Shown here: positions 24,183 to 32,834 of the stretch, piece after piece
Layout: every line of letters starts with the position of its first letter
Position numbering within the stretch: position 1 is the stretch's first letter
Assembly (NCBI RefSeq): GCF_042681025.1
Contig: NZ_JBHUER010000010.1
Span: 682,001 to 746,000 of the forward strand
DNA length: 64,000 bases
From: Methylopila henanensis
GTDB lineage: Bacteria; Pseudomonadota; Alphaproteobacteria; Rhizobiales; Methylopilaceae
Direction of reading: 5' to 3'
The notes under the pieces: model-generated
The model's input: only the letters and a program-made list of their open reading frames with translations
The model's database searches: none
What the model was told of the DNA's origin: nothing
Program-made: the position numbers and the translations under genes

Positions 24183-25606
24183 TGGCGCGGGCGCTGCTTC
24201 GCTTTCTGGAGACGAGGCTCGCGCGCAGCGCGGGCGTGGTCCAGGACGGAGACGCAGCGCCGCTTCGGGCGACCGAACTCCTTGAGGCCGCGCATGAAAT
24301 CGCCGCGACGCTGCGGCGCGGCGGGCTTGGCGAGAACGAGCCGGTCTTCGTCGTGGTCGGTAACCGCAGTCTCGATCTCGCGGCGTTCCTCGGCGTCTGG
24401 ATGGCGGGCGGCGTCGTCGCGCCGGTCCATGTCTCGGCGTCCGAGATCACGTGGACGGCTGTGCGCGCGTCGCTTGGCGCGCGTGTGGTGGTCGAGCGTG
24501 GCGAGACGCTCTTCGAGCAGGACGCCCCAGCGCCAGCGCCGCGGCGCGAGCTCGACGACGCCGCGGTGGTGGTCTTCACCTCCGGCACGACCGGCGCTCC
24601 GAAGGGCGTGGTGATCCGCCATCGCGGCTTCGCCGGCAAGCTCGCGGCGCTCGAGCCGGTGATGCCATTCGGTCCCGGCGACGTCGTCGCGATCCCGTTG
24701 CAGCTCACTTTCATCTTCGGCCAGTGGACGGCGTTCCTAGCGCTCTGCGCGGGAGCAAGCGTCTCGCTCGTCCGGAAGTTCTCGCCGCAGGTCTTCGACG
24801 CTCTTCATCTGCGGGACGCTACCGCGCTCTGCGTTGTGCCCTCAATGCTGCGCGCCATGGAGCACGGGCCGCGCCCGCTCGATCGGCTGAGGACGATCGT
24901 CAGCGGCGGCGAGCCGCTCGGCGCCGTGCTGTCGGAGACCACGGTCGTCCGTTGGCCGGGCGCCCGGATCTTCGACTGCTACGGGCTGACCGAGACCGGC
25001 GCGGCCGACTTCTGCTCGATCTCGACCGCGGGCGAACCGCGCGGCGCATGGATCGGCCGACCGACCGGCGGCGTCCGCTACAGGATACTGGACGAGGACG
25101 GCGCCGCGGTTTCGAAGGGCCGGTCCGGCGAACTCCAGATCCGGACCGAGCATGGCATGGCCGCCTATCTCGGCGAGCCGGAGCTGACGGCGGCGGCCTT
25201 CGCGGACGGCTGGTTCCGCACCGGCGATCTCGCGGTCGAAGATCCGGACGGCGAGGTGCGCCTCGTCGGGCGGATCAAAGAGGTCATCTCGCGCGCGGGC
25301 AACAAGATCTATCCCGCCGAGATCGAGTCCACGCTGCTGCGCCACCCGGATGTCGCGGCCGCGCTCTGCACGGGCGTTCCGGACGAACGGATTGGCGAGC
25401 GCATCCACGCGACCGCCGTCCTGAGGGACGGAGCTGCGGCCACCGCCGGCGAGCTTTGCGACTGGCTCGCCGGGCGGCTCGAACGCTACAAGGTCCCGGA
25501 CGCCCTCGTGATCCGGGACGCCGTCCCGCTCGGGCCGACCGGCAAGGCGAGCCGCGCCGCGCTGCGCGAGATGGCTGTAGGGGAAGCCACGAAGCCGGCG
25601 GGCTGA
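24182..25606 (+). CDS. AMP-dependent acyl-CoA synthetase
   Basis: A 474-residue adenylate-forming ligase that activates a carboxylic acid with ATP and CoA. Motifs: VVVFTSGTTGAPKGVVIRHR (P-loop), IFDCYGLTETGA, WFRTGDLA and the C-terminal lysine in PLGPTGKASRAAL. It is shorter than typical fatty acyl-CoA synthetases (about 540) and closer in size to benzoate or hydroxycinnamate-type ligases. Last gene of the operon; the pairing with a crotonase suggests CoA-dependent breakdown of the imported acid or of the enolase-family product. Confidence 0.92.
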   Translation: MARALLRFLETRLARSAGVVQDGDAAPLRATELLEAAHEIAATLRRGGLGENEPVFVVVGNRSLDLAAFLGVWMAGGVVAPVHVSASEITWTAVRASLGARVVVERGETLFEQDAPAPAPRRELDDAAVVVFTSGTTGAPKGVVIRHRGFAGKLAALEPVMPFGPGDVVAIPLQLTFIFGQWTAFLALCAGASVSLVRKFSPQVFDALHLRDATALCVVPSMLRAMEHGPRPLDRLRTIVSGGEPLGAVLSETTVVRWPGARIFDCYGLTETGAADFCSISTAGEPRGAWIGRPTGGVRYRILDEDGAAVSKGRSGELQIRTEHGMAAYLGEPELTAAAFADGWFRTGDLAVEDPDGEVRLVGRIKEVISRAGNKIYPAEIESTLLRHPDVAAALCTGVPDERIGERIHATAVLRDGAAATAGELCDWLAGRLERYKVPDALVIRDAVPLGPTGKASRAALREMAVGEATKPAG

Positions 25607-25648
25607 CACCCGCGCCGGGTCGAGATCCCCTTCCGCGCCTGAGAAACG

Positions 25649-26629
25649 TCAGGCCCGTCGCCGGTTGCGCAGGAGCACGAGGAAGAACGGCCCGCCCGCC
25701 ACGGCCGTGACGAGGCCAAGCGGGATTTCCGCCGGAGGGAGCAGAGCGCGCGCCAGCCCATCGCAGACGAGCACGAGGCTGGCGCCGACGGCCGCGGAGG
25801 CGGGAAGCAGCCGGGCGTGCCGCACGCCCACCGTCCACCGGGCGATATGCGGCGCGATGAGGCCGACGAACGCCACCAGCCCGCCCCAGGCGACCGCGCA
25901 GGCGACCGCGGCCGCGCCGACGAGCACCGCCGCGCCCAGAAAGCGTTCAGGCGACAGGCCGACGCCGCGGGCCTCGCCTTCGCCGAGGCTGAGCAGGTCG
26001 AGCCCCCGCGCAAGCATGGCGGAGACCGCGATCATTCCCGCTGTGAGCACAGCCAGGACGCCGAGCCCCGGCCAATCCGGCGTCTGGATGCCGCCCAGCG
26101 TCCAGCTCAGCACGACCTGCAGATTTACGGCGTCGTCGGACAGGGCGAGCATGAGGAAAGAACGGACCGCGCCGAGAATGGCCGCGACGGCGACGCCCGC
26201 CAGCAGCAGCGTCGCCGCGTCGAGGCGCCCTCCGCCCGCCGCGGCGAACAGGACCAGCCAGGTCGCGCCCCAGGCGCCGAGAAACGCCAGCGCGGCCAGC
26301 GTCGGGCCCGAGGGCAGGCCAAGCGGCACGAGAAGCGCGACCGTGGCGCCGATGGCCGCTCCGCCAGACGCGCCCAGAAGGTAAGGCTCCGCGAGAGGAT
26401 TGCGGAACACGCCTTGAAAAATCGCGCCGCTCAAGCCCAGCAGCCCGCCCACCAGCGCCGCGGCGAAGGCCCTCGGCATCCGCCATTCCGTCAGCAGGCG
26501 GCCGCGCAGACTGTCGTCGCCGACGACGGCCCTCAGGACCGCGGCCGGGGAGGCCCAGTCATGCCCGGCGCAAAGGGCGAAGGTCATCGCGACCAGGCCC
26601 GCGGCCGCAAGCAGCGCCGCGGCTCTCAC
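25649..26629 (-). CDS. FecCD-family ABC permease (B12/iron-chelate type)
   Basis: Inner-membrane permease of 326 residues, about ten helices, with family signatures GLSGAIFQGVFRNPLAEPYL and GLVAFVGLIAPHIARWTVG. It should import cobalamin or a metal chelate delivered by the binding protein encoded just upstream. The start is GTG at 26627-26629, which overlaps the stop of the binding-protein gene as GTGA; a longer open frame upstream is antisense-like and not protein. No ATPase gene follows: the next gene is the convergent CoA ligase 42 bases away. Confidence 0.9.
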   Translation of the reverse strand: MRAAALLAAAGLVAMTFALCAGHDWASPAAVLRAVVGDDSLRGRLLTEWRMPRAFAAALVGGLLGLSGAIFQGVFRNPLAEPYLLGASGGAAIGATVALLVPLGLPSGPTLAALAFLGAWGATWLVLFAAAGGGRLDAATLLLAGVAVAAILGAVRSFLMLALSDDAVNLQVVLSWTLGGIQTPDWPGLGVLAVLTAGMIAVSAMLARGLDLLSLGEGEARGVGLSPERFLGAAVLVGAAAVACAVAWGGLVAFVGLIAPHIARWTVGVRHARLLPASAAVGASLVLVCDGLARALLPPAEIPLGLVTAVAGGPFFLVLLRNRRRA

Positions 26630-27507
26630 CGCGAAGCGCCGTCGAGCAGAGCCGCGAGCTTCTCGACGCCGTCGACGGTTCGCGGGCCGGGAATGAGAAA
26701 CTCCGCCCGCGACACCACATGGGCGCGGCCTTCGCGTACGGCGCGCAGCAGGTTCCAGCCCGGCCGGCCCAGCAGGGCGTCCAGATCCTCGCGGCGCCCC
26801 GCGAACAGCAGCACGTCCGGGTCGGCTGCGGCGATCGCCTCCACCGAGGCCTGCGGCACGGGCGCTTTGGTTTCGATCGCGAGACGCGCTCCGGCGCGCC
26901 GGAGCGCGTCTCCGGTGTAGGTGTCCGCGCGCGCGAGCAGGACCAGGCCGGCGCCGACCGCGCCTGTGATCAGCGCGACGCGAGGGGCGTAACGCCCCGC
27001 GCGGGCGCGCGACACCGTGGCGAGCCGCGCCTCCAGCGCCGCCGCGACCGCCTCGCCTCGGGCCGCCTCGCCGGTCGCTTGTCCCACCAGACGGAGATTG
27101 ACGAGCACCTCGTCGACGTCGCGGGCCAGCAAGACCATCACCGGCACGCCGAGCCGCTCCATGGGCGACACGAGCTGGTGCATGGCCTGCCGGGCGGGCG
27201 TCACGATGACGAGGTCCGGGGCGAGATCCACGACGGCGTCGACGGAGAAACCAAGCCGGCCGCCGACCTTTGGTCGCGCGGCGAGTTCCGGCGGATAGCG
27301 CGTGAACGCCTCCACTCCGACGATGCGGTCGGCCAGCCCCAGCGCCGCGACCAGTTCGGCGTTGGAGGAGAAGATCGGAACGATGCGCCGGGGCGCGTCC
27401 GGCAGCGTCACCGTCCGGCCGGCCGCGTCCACGATCGTAATGGGCTCCGCTCCCACGGGCGCCGACCACGCCGCGATCAGCAGGAAGAGAACGGCCAGCC
27501 GCGGCAT
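26626..27507 (-). CDS. Periplasmic B12/metal-chelate binding protein (BtuF-like)
   Basis: A 293-residue ABC binding protein with signal peptide (LAVLFLLIAAWSAPVGAEP). The BtuF/FepB-type core starts at TIVDAAGRTVTLPDAPRRIV and includes LGLADRIVGVEAFTRYPPEL and DLAPDLVIV. It captures a ligand in the periplasm for the FecCD permease it overlaps. Position within a riboswitch-headed operon makes cobalamin or a corrinoid the likely ligand. It lies five bases behind the receptor gene. Confidence 0.88.
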   Translation of the reverse strand: MPRLAVLFLLIAAWSAPVGAEPITIVDAAGRTVTLPDAPRRIVPIFSSNAELVAALGLADRIVGVEAFTRYPPELAARPKVGGRLGFSVDAVVDLAPDLVIVTPARQAMHQLVSPMERLGVPVMVLLARDVDEVLVNLRLVGQATGEAARGEAVAAALEARLATVSRARAGRYAPRVALITGAVGAGLVLLARADTYTGDALRRAGARLAIETKAPVPQASVEAIAAADPDVLLFAGRREDLDALLGRPGWNLLRAVREGRAHVVSRAEFLIPGPRTVDGVEKLAALLDGASR

Positions 27508-27512
27508 GCGCT

Positions 27513-29678
27513 TCAGAACCGGGCGGTGAGGCCGACGATCGCCTCGCGGCCCGGCATCGAGGTGCCCCGGCCGCCATTGGCCAGCGCGGCGTCCAGCAGA
27601 TAGGGCTGCTTGTCGAGACCGATGAAGATCGGATGCTGGTTCTTGTTGAACACATTGTTCATCGCGGCGAACAGAGACACGCCCTTCGCCACCTCGACGT
27701 CGCCCCGGACGTTCCAGACCATGAACGATCCCTTGCGATGGATGTAGCTACGGGTCGGCTCGGCCCCCGCGACCAGGTTCTCTTCGGTGTCGTACCACAT
27801 CGGCCCGCGCAGCACGCCCTGCGCCTGGAACGACCAGTCGTAGGCGACCCCGGTCTGTCCGAAGCGCGTGCCGATGGCGGCCTGGGTCCGGTACATGCGC
27901 TGCGGCCGGTCGGTGTTGGCGGTCGCCGACGCGCCCTTGTCCTTCATGTGGAAGTTCCAGGCGCCGTTGGCGTAGCCGGTCCAGAACCACGGGCCGGCCT
28001 CGCGGCCCGCAAGGCGCAGCAGGTTGGCGTCGAACTGCAGCTCCAGCCCGCGCACGACGATATCGCCGGAATTGTTGACGTAGTCGGACGTGTTGGAATT
28101 GTCCGAACGCAGCCGTGTGGTGATGCGATCGGCGATCACGTTCTGGAACAGCGCCGCGTCCAGGTTCCAGCCGTCGCCGCCATAGGCCGCGCCGATCTCG
28201 ACCTGACTGCTGGTTTCGGGATCGAGGTTCGGATCGCCGAAAATCCGGCCGCCGCCCAGGGTGTTGAAGTCGGCCGCGAGTTCCGTGGCCGTGGGCGCGC
28301 GGAAGCCGGTGGAGTGGCCGGCGCGCAGGACGAGACGCTCGGTCGCCTGAAAGGTGGCGCCGAGCGAATAGGTCACGGCGTCGTACTCCTCCGTCCGGGT
28401 GAGCTGGTTGGCGAGGTTCGGCGTCCGGTCGAAACTGGTCTCGCCCCATGTGCCGCGCACGCCCGCGCGTAGGGTCAGGCGGTCGTCGAGCAGCTTCTGG
28501 GAATCCTCGGCGTAGAGCGAATGGACGCGCTCGGTCTGGTTGTTGTCCTGCGGCGAGACCTGTGCGAGCGGATTGCCCGGAACGCCGACGCGGTAGCGGT
28601 CGGAGCGCAGCCTGCTCGTCTCCCAGTCCCAGCCCACCAGCAGGTCGTTGCCGGTCCAGAGCGTCGCGCTCGGCTGGAGCTTCGCGCCAAAAATTTCAAG
28701 CTCGCGCCTGTTGTGGTCGAGCGCGGCGCCGGGCACCGGCCTGCCGTCGGAGCCGCGGATCACCGGCGAAGCCCAATGGAAGTCGTCCACGTCCTGCACG
28801 AAATAGGTCTGCGCGTTCCAGCGCACGCGGCCGCTCGGCATTTGTCCGCTCCAGGCGAGGTCCAGCGAGCGGTTGTAGCGGTCCTCCTCGCTGTGCTCGT
28901 TGGCCCCCGATCCCCGGAAGCCGACGTCGTAGACGCCGTCGGCGCGCGCCATGACGTCGACGCGATGGTCCTCGTTCAGCTGAAGACCAAGCGCCGCCGT
29001 GGCGCCGCCTCTTTTCCACGCGGTGTTGTCCATCCGGCTTCCGCCCTTGCCGGAATGGTAGTCGCCGCGCCGGCCGCCAGAGACGCCCACATACCAATCG
29101 ACGCTTTCATAGACGCCGCCCGTCTGCGCCCTCCCCTGCAGCAGGCCCCACGAGCCGCCGGACGCCTCCAGCCTGACGCCGGGCGCGGTGCGGCCGGTCT
29201 TCATGATGACGTTGATCACGCCGCCGATGTTCTGGCTGCCGTAGATCACGGAGGCGGGGCCGCGGACGATCTCCACCCGCTCCACGTCCGCCGGCGAGAG
29301 TTTGGACAGATTGGCGGTGCCGGCGCGGCGGCCGTTGATCAGCACCAGAACCTGGCTGCGAAAATCCTTGCCCTGTCCGTCGGTCGCGCCGCCGCGGATG
29401 TTGATCGAGGTCTGCCCCGGCGTCCATTCGCTGAAGAAGCCGACCGCGTTCTCGGCGAGGAGATCGGTCATCGACCTCGCCTGGGAGCGCTCGATCTTCT
29501 CGCGGTCGAGCACCTGCACCGTGCCGGCCACGTTCTTGCGCGCCTCGGGACGGCCGGTCGCCGTGACCACGATGTCGTCCAGCACGATCGCTTCGTCGTC
29601 GGCGCGGGCGGGATCGGCCGCGCCGCAGGCGAGCGCGGCCGCGGCGCCGATCAGCGCGAGAGGGCGACGAACGGTCAT
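27513..29678 (-). CDS. TonB-dependent receptor, probably for cobalamin
   Basis: Outer-membrane receptor of 721 residues without an STN domain. It has a signal peptide (MTVRRPLALIGAAAALACG to PARADD), the TonB box DDIVVTATG, a plug domain (VQVLDREKIERSQARSMTDL; FRSQVLVLINGRRAG; VERVEIVRGPASVIYGSQNI) and a barrel ending in phenylalanine. ATG at 29676-29678 overlaps the methyltransferase stop (ATGA). The cobalamin riboswitch upstream and the BtuF/FecCD-type genes downstream point to B12 or a related corrinoid as ligand; receptor sequence alone would not settle this. Confidence 0.88.
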   Translation of the reverse strand: MTVRRPLALIGAAAALACGAADPARADDEAIVLDDIVVTATGRPEARKNVAGTVQVLDREKIERSQARSMTDLLAENAVGFFSEWTPGQTSINIRGGATDGQGKDFRSQVLVLINGRRAGTANLSKLSPADVERVEIVRGPASVIYGSQNIGGVINVIMKTGRTAPGVRLEASGGSWGLLQGRAQTGGVYESVDWYVGVSGGRRGDYHSGKGGSRMDNTAWKRGGATAALGLQLNEDHRVDVMARADGVYDVGFRGSGANEHSEEDRYNRSLDLAWSGQMPSGRVRWNAQTYFVQDVDDFHWASPVIRGSDGRPVPGAALDHNRRELEIFGAKLQPSATLWTGNDLLVGWDWETSRLRSDRYRVGVPGNPLAQVSPQDNNQTERVHSLYAEDSQKLLDDRLTLRAGVRGTWGETSFDRTPNLANQLTRTEEYDAVTYSLGATFQATERLVLRAGHSTGFRAPTATELAADFNTLGGGRIFGDPNLDPETSSQVEIGAAYGGDGWNLDAALFQNVIADRITTRLRSDNSNTSDYVNNSGDIVVRGLELQFDANLLRLAGREAGPWFWTGYANGAWNFHMKDKGASATANTDRPQRMYRTQAAIGTRFGQTGVAYDWSFQAQGVLRGPMWYDTEENLVAGAEPTRSYIHRKGSFMVWNVRGDVEVAKGVSLFAAMNNVFNKNQHPIFIGLDKQPYLLDAALANGGRGTSMPGREAIVGLTARF

Positions 29679-30466
29679 GTCAGACTCCAGATCAGGATGG
29701 CCGAGCGGCGCGGAACGGAAAGGCGCAGGACGCCTTGCTCCGGCCGCGCCTGGGCCGCGAGATGGTTGAAAAGGACGGGCCGGCGCGGGTCGGCCTCGGG
29801 CCAGCCAAGACGGCCGGCGAGATAGGCCGCGAGCCGCGGCAGATCGCTGACGATCAGGGAGAAGGTCCAGCCGATCTCGGCCGTGACCGGCGTCCTGTCG
29901 GCGGGCGCGAGGCCCGCCATGACGATGTCGACGCCGGGGGTCTCGTCCTCGCCGTGCCACTCCCTCGGCAGACAGCCGGCGAGGCAGAGGCCGCGCGGGC
30001 CGTTCTGCGCCGGCACGACCCAGACGACGCGGCGCCGGGCGAGGTTTCGGCAGCGGGCCAGGAACGACGCCGGTTCAGTCAGCGGCGCCGGCATGTTGGC
30101 GGCCAGCACGGTGTCGGCGGGAGCGACGCTGGCGTTCTCCCAGCCGGCGGCGACGATCTCGGGGGCCGGATCGAGGCGCGCCAGCCTGTCCCTCATGGAG
30201 GCCGACGGCTCCACCGCCGTCCAGCGCCGGCCCTGCTGGCGCAGCGCCGCGCCAAGCTGACCGCCACCCGCGCCGAGGTCCAGAAGATCGCCTACGGAGG
30301 GAATGAGCCGACGCAATGCGCCGCCCACGCCCGCCACATAATCGGACGTGTCGATGCCGCCGGCGTACAGCGCCAGCGGATCGATGGGGCTCGCGCCGAC
30401 CGCGTCGAACGGCGGCGGCGCGGGCCGCGGAAGCGAGACGACGTGTCCGTGACGAGACGACTTCAT
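29675..30466 (-). CDS. SAM-dependent methyltransferase in the B12-riboswitch operon
   Basis: A 263-residue class I methyltransferase: motif I LLDLGAGGGQLGAAL near residues 70-84, followed by WTAVEPSASMRDRL as the acidic strand 2. No export signal. Target unknown. It is the first gene after the cobalamin riboswitch, about 110 bases behind the aptamer, and overlaps the TonB receptor gene, so its product is made when B12 is scarce. ATG at 30464-30466 is used because a longer frame (to 30574) would run into the riboswitch. A role in corrinoid uptake or use is inferred only from this position. Confidence 0.8.
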   Translation of the reverse strand: MKSSRHGHVVSLPRPAPPPFDAVGASPIDPLALYAGGIDTSDYVAGVGGALRRLIPSVGDLLDLGAGGGQLGAALRQQGRRWTAVEPSASMRDRLARLDPAPEIVAAGWENASVAPADTVLAANMPAPLTEPASFLARCRNLARRRVVWVVPAQNGPRGLCLAGCLPREWHGEDETPGVDIVMAGLAPADRTPVTAEIGWTFSLIVSDLPRLAAYLAGRLGWPEADPRRPVLFNHLAAQARPEQGVLRLSVPRRSAILIWSLT

Positions 30467-30574
30467 TGGACCCCGAACGCAGATCGCGTCGGGCGAACGA
30501 AGGCGTCCCCGCAACCACGGAGGCGCCCGCGGCCGGAGCGCCCCGCCGGACACCCCGCCCGCGAGACAGATCAC

Positions 30575-30735
30575 ACGCGACGGCAGGTCTCCTGGCTCGC
30601 GGGTCGCCGCGCTTGCGTCGCCTTCCCAGGTTCTCGAAAGACCCAGTGGCCGATGACGAAGCGCTCGCCGCTCACAGTTGCGGGGGCAGCCGCGGCTTCC
30701 GGGCGATCAGCCCGCACCGCGTTCCCTTTTGATCC
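30575..30735 (-). ncRNA. Cobalamin (B12) riboswitch
   Basis: Read on the minus strand, the conserved blocks appear in order: AAAAGGGAAC (complement of 30721-30730), GGCTGCCCCCGCAACTGT (about 30674-30692), CCACTGG, GGGAAGGCG, and the B12 box AGCCAGGAGACCTGCC (complement of 30582-30597). This is a full aptamer. It controls the methyltransferase-receptor-binding protein-permease operon; repression by adenosylcobalamin is the usual mode. The expression platform should lie in the GC-rich 110-base leader at 30467-30574. Confidence 0.95.
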
Positions 30736-31004
30736 CCAAGGGGAACCGTCGGATGCTCGATTACGGCAACGCTGCGGCCAGGACAAGGCTACAATATGTC
30801 TCGGGAAGCCGTCGTTACGGGTCACGTGGCCCGAGACCGGCCGTCAGCTTCAATTGAAACGCCTCGGACGCCGACAGCGGCCGTCGCGGTCTTACGAGCG
30901 CCTACCGCCATCATTGGCGGCGCAGTCAATAGACGACACGGCGACTTAGGGCCTCCGCTCCATGCCCTCATTGGCGTACGCCCAAAAATGAGGCGGCGAG
31001 CACG

Positions 31005-31033
31005 TTGACCAAATCATTCCACTTAATCTATCT
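31005..31033 (+). promoter_or_regulatory. Putative promoter of the ABC/monooxygenase operon
   Basis: TTGACC at 31005-31010 is followed after 17 bases by CTATCT at 31028-31033 within the only AT-rich patch of this intergenic region (30736-31202). It lies about 170 bases before the first gene, leaving a long leader. No other feature was seen between the riboswitch and this point. Confidence 0.4.
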
Positions 31034-31064
31034 GATTGATGTACATATCTGGGCGGAGCGGCTT

Positions 31065-31091
31065 GGCGCCTCTTCGTCGGGGAGAGGCGCC
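31065..31091 (+). repeat. Hairpin in the leader of the ABC operon
   Basis: GGCGCCTC (31065-31072) pairs exactly with GAGGCGCC (31084-31091) around an 11-base loop. It resembles the palindromic element within mdcB (shared GGCGCCTCT and GGGGAG). It may be a repeat copy or a leader structure. Confidence 0.45.
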
Positions 31092-31202
31092 TCAGGCGCG
31101 GGCGGCCGGGCCTCGGCCGGCGGGACATGGAACGGACGCTCGTCGCCACGGCCTCGCTTGCCTCCGATTTCTTTCACAACACACCTCGAGACGAGCCGAT
31201 CG

Positions 31203-32834
31203 ATGATCGCAACCTTTCTTCACCAGCGCGCTCCGCGGCTTGCTTTCGCAACATTCGCCGTGGCGCTCGCCAGCGCCGGCGCCGCGCATGCCGAGCAGCC
31301 GAGATCCGGCGGGGAGCTGACGTTCGGCGTCACGACCGAGCCGGCCTGCTTCAACCCGCATCGCTCGGAGCAGCAGAACTCCTTCATCGTCATCCGCAAC
31401 TTCATCGATTCGCTGATCGCGAAGGGCGCTGACGGACGGTTTCTGCCCTGGCTCGCCAAGGAGTGGACTGTCTCGCCCGACGGCAAGACCTACGACTTCA
31501 AGCTGCGCGACGGCGTGACGTTCCACGACGGCGCGCCGTTCGACGCTGAGGCGGTCAAATTCAACCTCGACTTTGTCAAGAACCCGGCCAACACCAACTC
31601 GGCCGGCCAGCTGCTGCTCGCCTATCAGAGCTCGGAGGTGATCTCGCCGACCGAGATCCGGCTGACGCTGTCGCGACCGGATTCGACGCTGCTCGAGTCG
31701 CTCGCCAGCATCCGGCTCGGCATCGTCTCCCCGAAGGCGTTGCAGTCCGGCGACCGGCTGTGCTCCGGCGGCCCCGCGCTCGCGGGCACGGGACCGTTCG
31801 TGTTCCAGTCGTACACGCGCGGGCAGTCGGTCCAGCTTGTGAAGAACAAGGACTACGCCTGGGCGCCGGGCTACGCGGCGAACCAGGGGCCGGCCTATCT
31901 CGACAAGGCGACCATCCGCTTCCTTCCGGAATATTCGGTTCGGGCCGGCGCGCTGTCGTCCGGCCAGATCGACGTGATCGAGGGCGTGCAGCCGACCGAC
32001 GTGTCGCTGTTCAAGGATCAGCCCGGCTTCCAGTTTCTGGTCGGGCCGTCGGGCGCGCAGACCTCGTTCACGCTCAACATCAACTACACGATCCCGCCCG
32101 CGACCGACGTCCGCGTCCGGCAGGCGCTGCGCGACGGGGCCGACATCGGCGCGCTGGTCGAGAGCGTCTACCTCGGCACGGTGCGCCGCGCTTGGTCGAA
32201 CATCGGCCCGGAAAACCCGTTCTATAACAAGGCGCTGGAAGGGACCTGGGGCAACGACGCCGCAAGGGCCAACGCCCTGCTCGACGAGGCGGGCTGGACC
32301 GTCCGGGACGCCGAGGGCTTTCGCACCAAGGATGGCAAGCGCCTGACGATCGAAGTCGGCTATCCTCAGCCCTTCGTGCGCGACAACCGCGACGTGCTGA
32401 TCCAGGGCGTGCAGGCGCAACTGCGCAAGAACATCGGGTTCGACCTCAGGCTCCGCATCAACACCGCGGGCGACTGGGCGCAGCAGAAGGAGAAGGGCAC
32501 CTGGACCATCTACCCCAACACCTATCTGCCGGCCGACGCCGCGCAGGAGCTGCAGGGCAACATCGGCGAACAGGGCTTCATCAAAGCGGTCGCGGACAAG
32601 GGCGACAAGGAGCTTTTCCGCCTGATCAACGAGGCGCTGCAGGCGACTGACGTCGAGGCCAAGAAGCAGCTGGTCGACGCCGCCCAGAAGCTGGCGGTGG
32701 ATCAGGCGTACATCGTCCCGCTGTTCTCGGCCAACTACCAGCTCGCCGCCAAGGACACCGTCCGCGGCCTTTCGTTCGAGGCTCAGCTTGACTCGCCGGC
32801 GAGCCTCCACGGCGTCTGGCTCGCGAGCCAATGA
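31203..32834 (+). CDS. Dipeptide-type ABC transporter substrate-binding protein
   Basis: A 543-residue periplasmic binding protein of the SBP_bac_5 (DppA/OppA) family: signal peptide to about residue 30 (FATFAVALASAGAAHAEQ), then SGGELTFGVTTEPACFNPH and the family stretch WTVSPDGKTYDFKLRDGVTF. ATG 31203 fits the signal peptide; an upstream extension is not protein-like. The stop overlaps the first permease gene. Members of this family bind peptides, nickel, glutathione or sulfur compounds; the adjoining monooxygenases favour an organosulfur ligand, which is an inference. Confidence 0.92.
   Translation: MIATFLHQRAPRLAFATFAVALASAGAAHAEQPRSGGELTFGVTTEPACFNPHRSEQQNSFIVIRNFIDSLIAKGADGRFLPWLAKEWTVSPDGKTYDFKLRDGVTFHDGAPFDAEAVKFNLDFVKNPANTNSAGQLLLAYQSSEVISPTEIRLTLSRPDSTLLESLASIRLGIVSPKALQSGDRLCSGGPALAGTGPFVFQSYTRGQSVQLVKNKDYAWAPGYAANQGPAYLDKATIRFLPEYSVRAGALSSGQIDVIEGVQPTDVSLFKDQPGFQFLVGPSGAQTSFTLNINYTIPPATDVRVRQALRDGADIGALVESVYLGTVRRAWSNIGPENPFYNKALEGTWGNDAARANALLDEAGWTVRDAEGFRTKDGKRLTIEVGYPQPFVRDNRDVLIQGVQAQLRKNIGFDLRLRINTAGDWAQQKEKGTWTIYPNTYLPADAAQELQGNIGEQGFIKAVADKGDKELFRLINEALQATDVEAKKQLVDAAQKLAVDQAYIVPLFSANYQLAAKDTVRGLSFEAQLDSPASLHGVWLASQ

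Noticed and set aside
25649..27655. A 668-residue reading of the FecCD permease frame
   Set aside because: Its N-terminal half is antisense-like Arg/Gly-rich sequence lying over the binding-protein gene. The real permease starts at the GTG overlapping that gene's stop.
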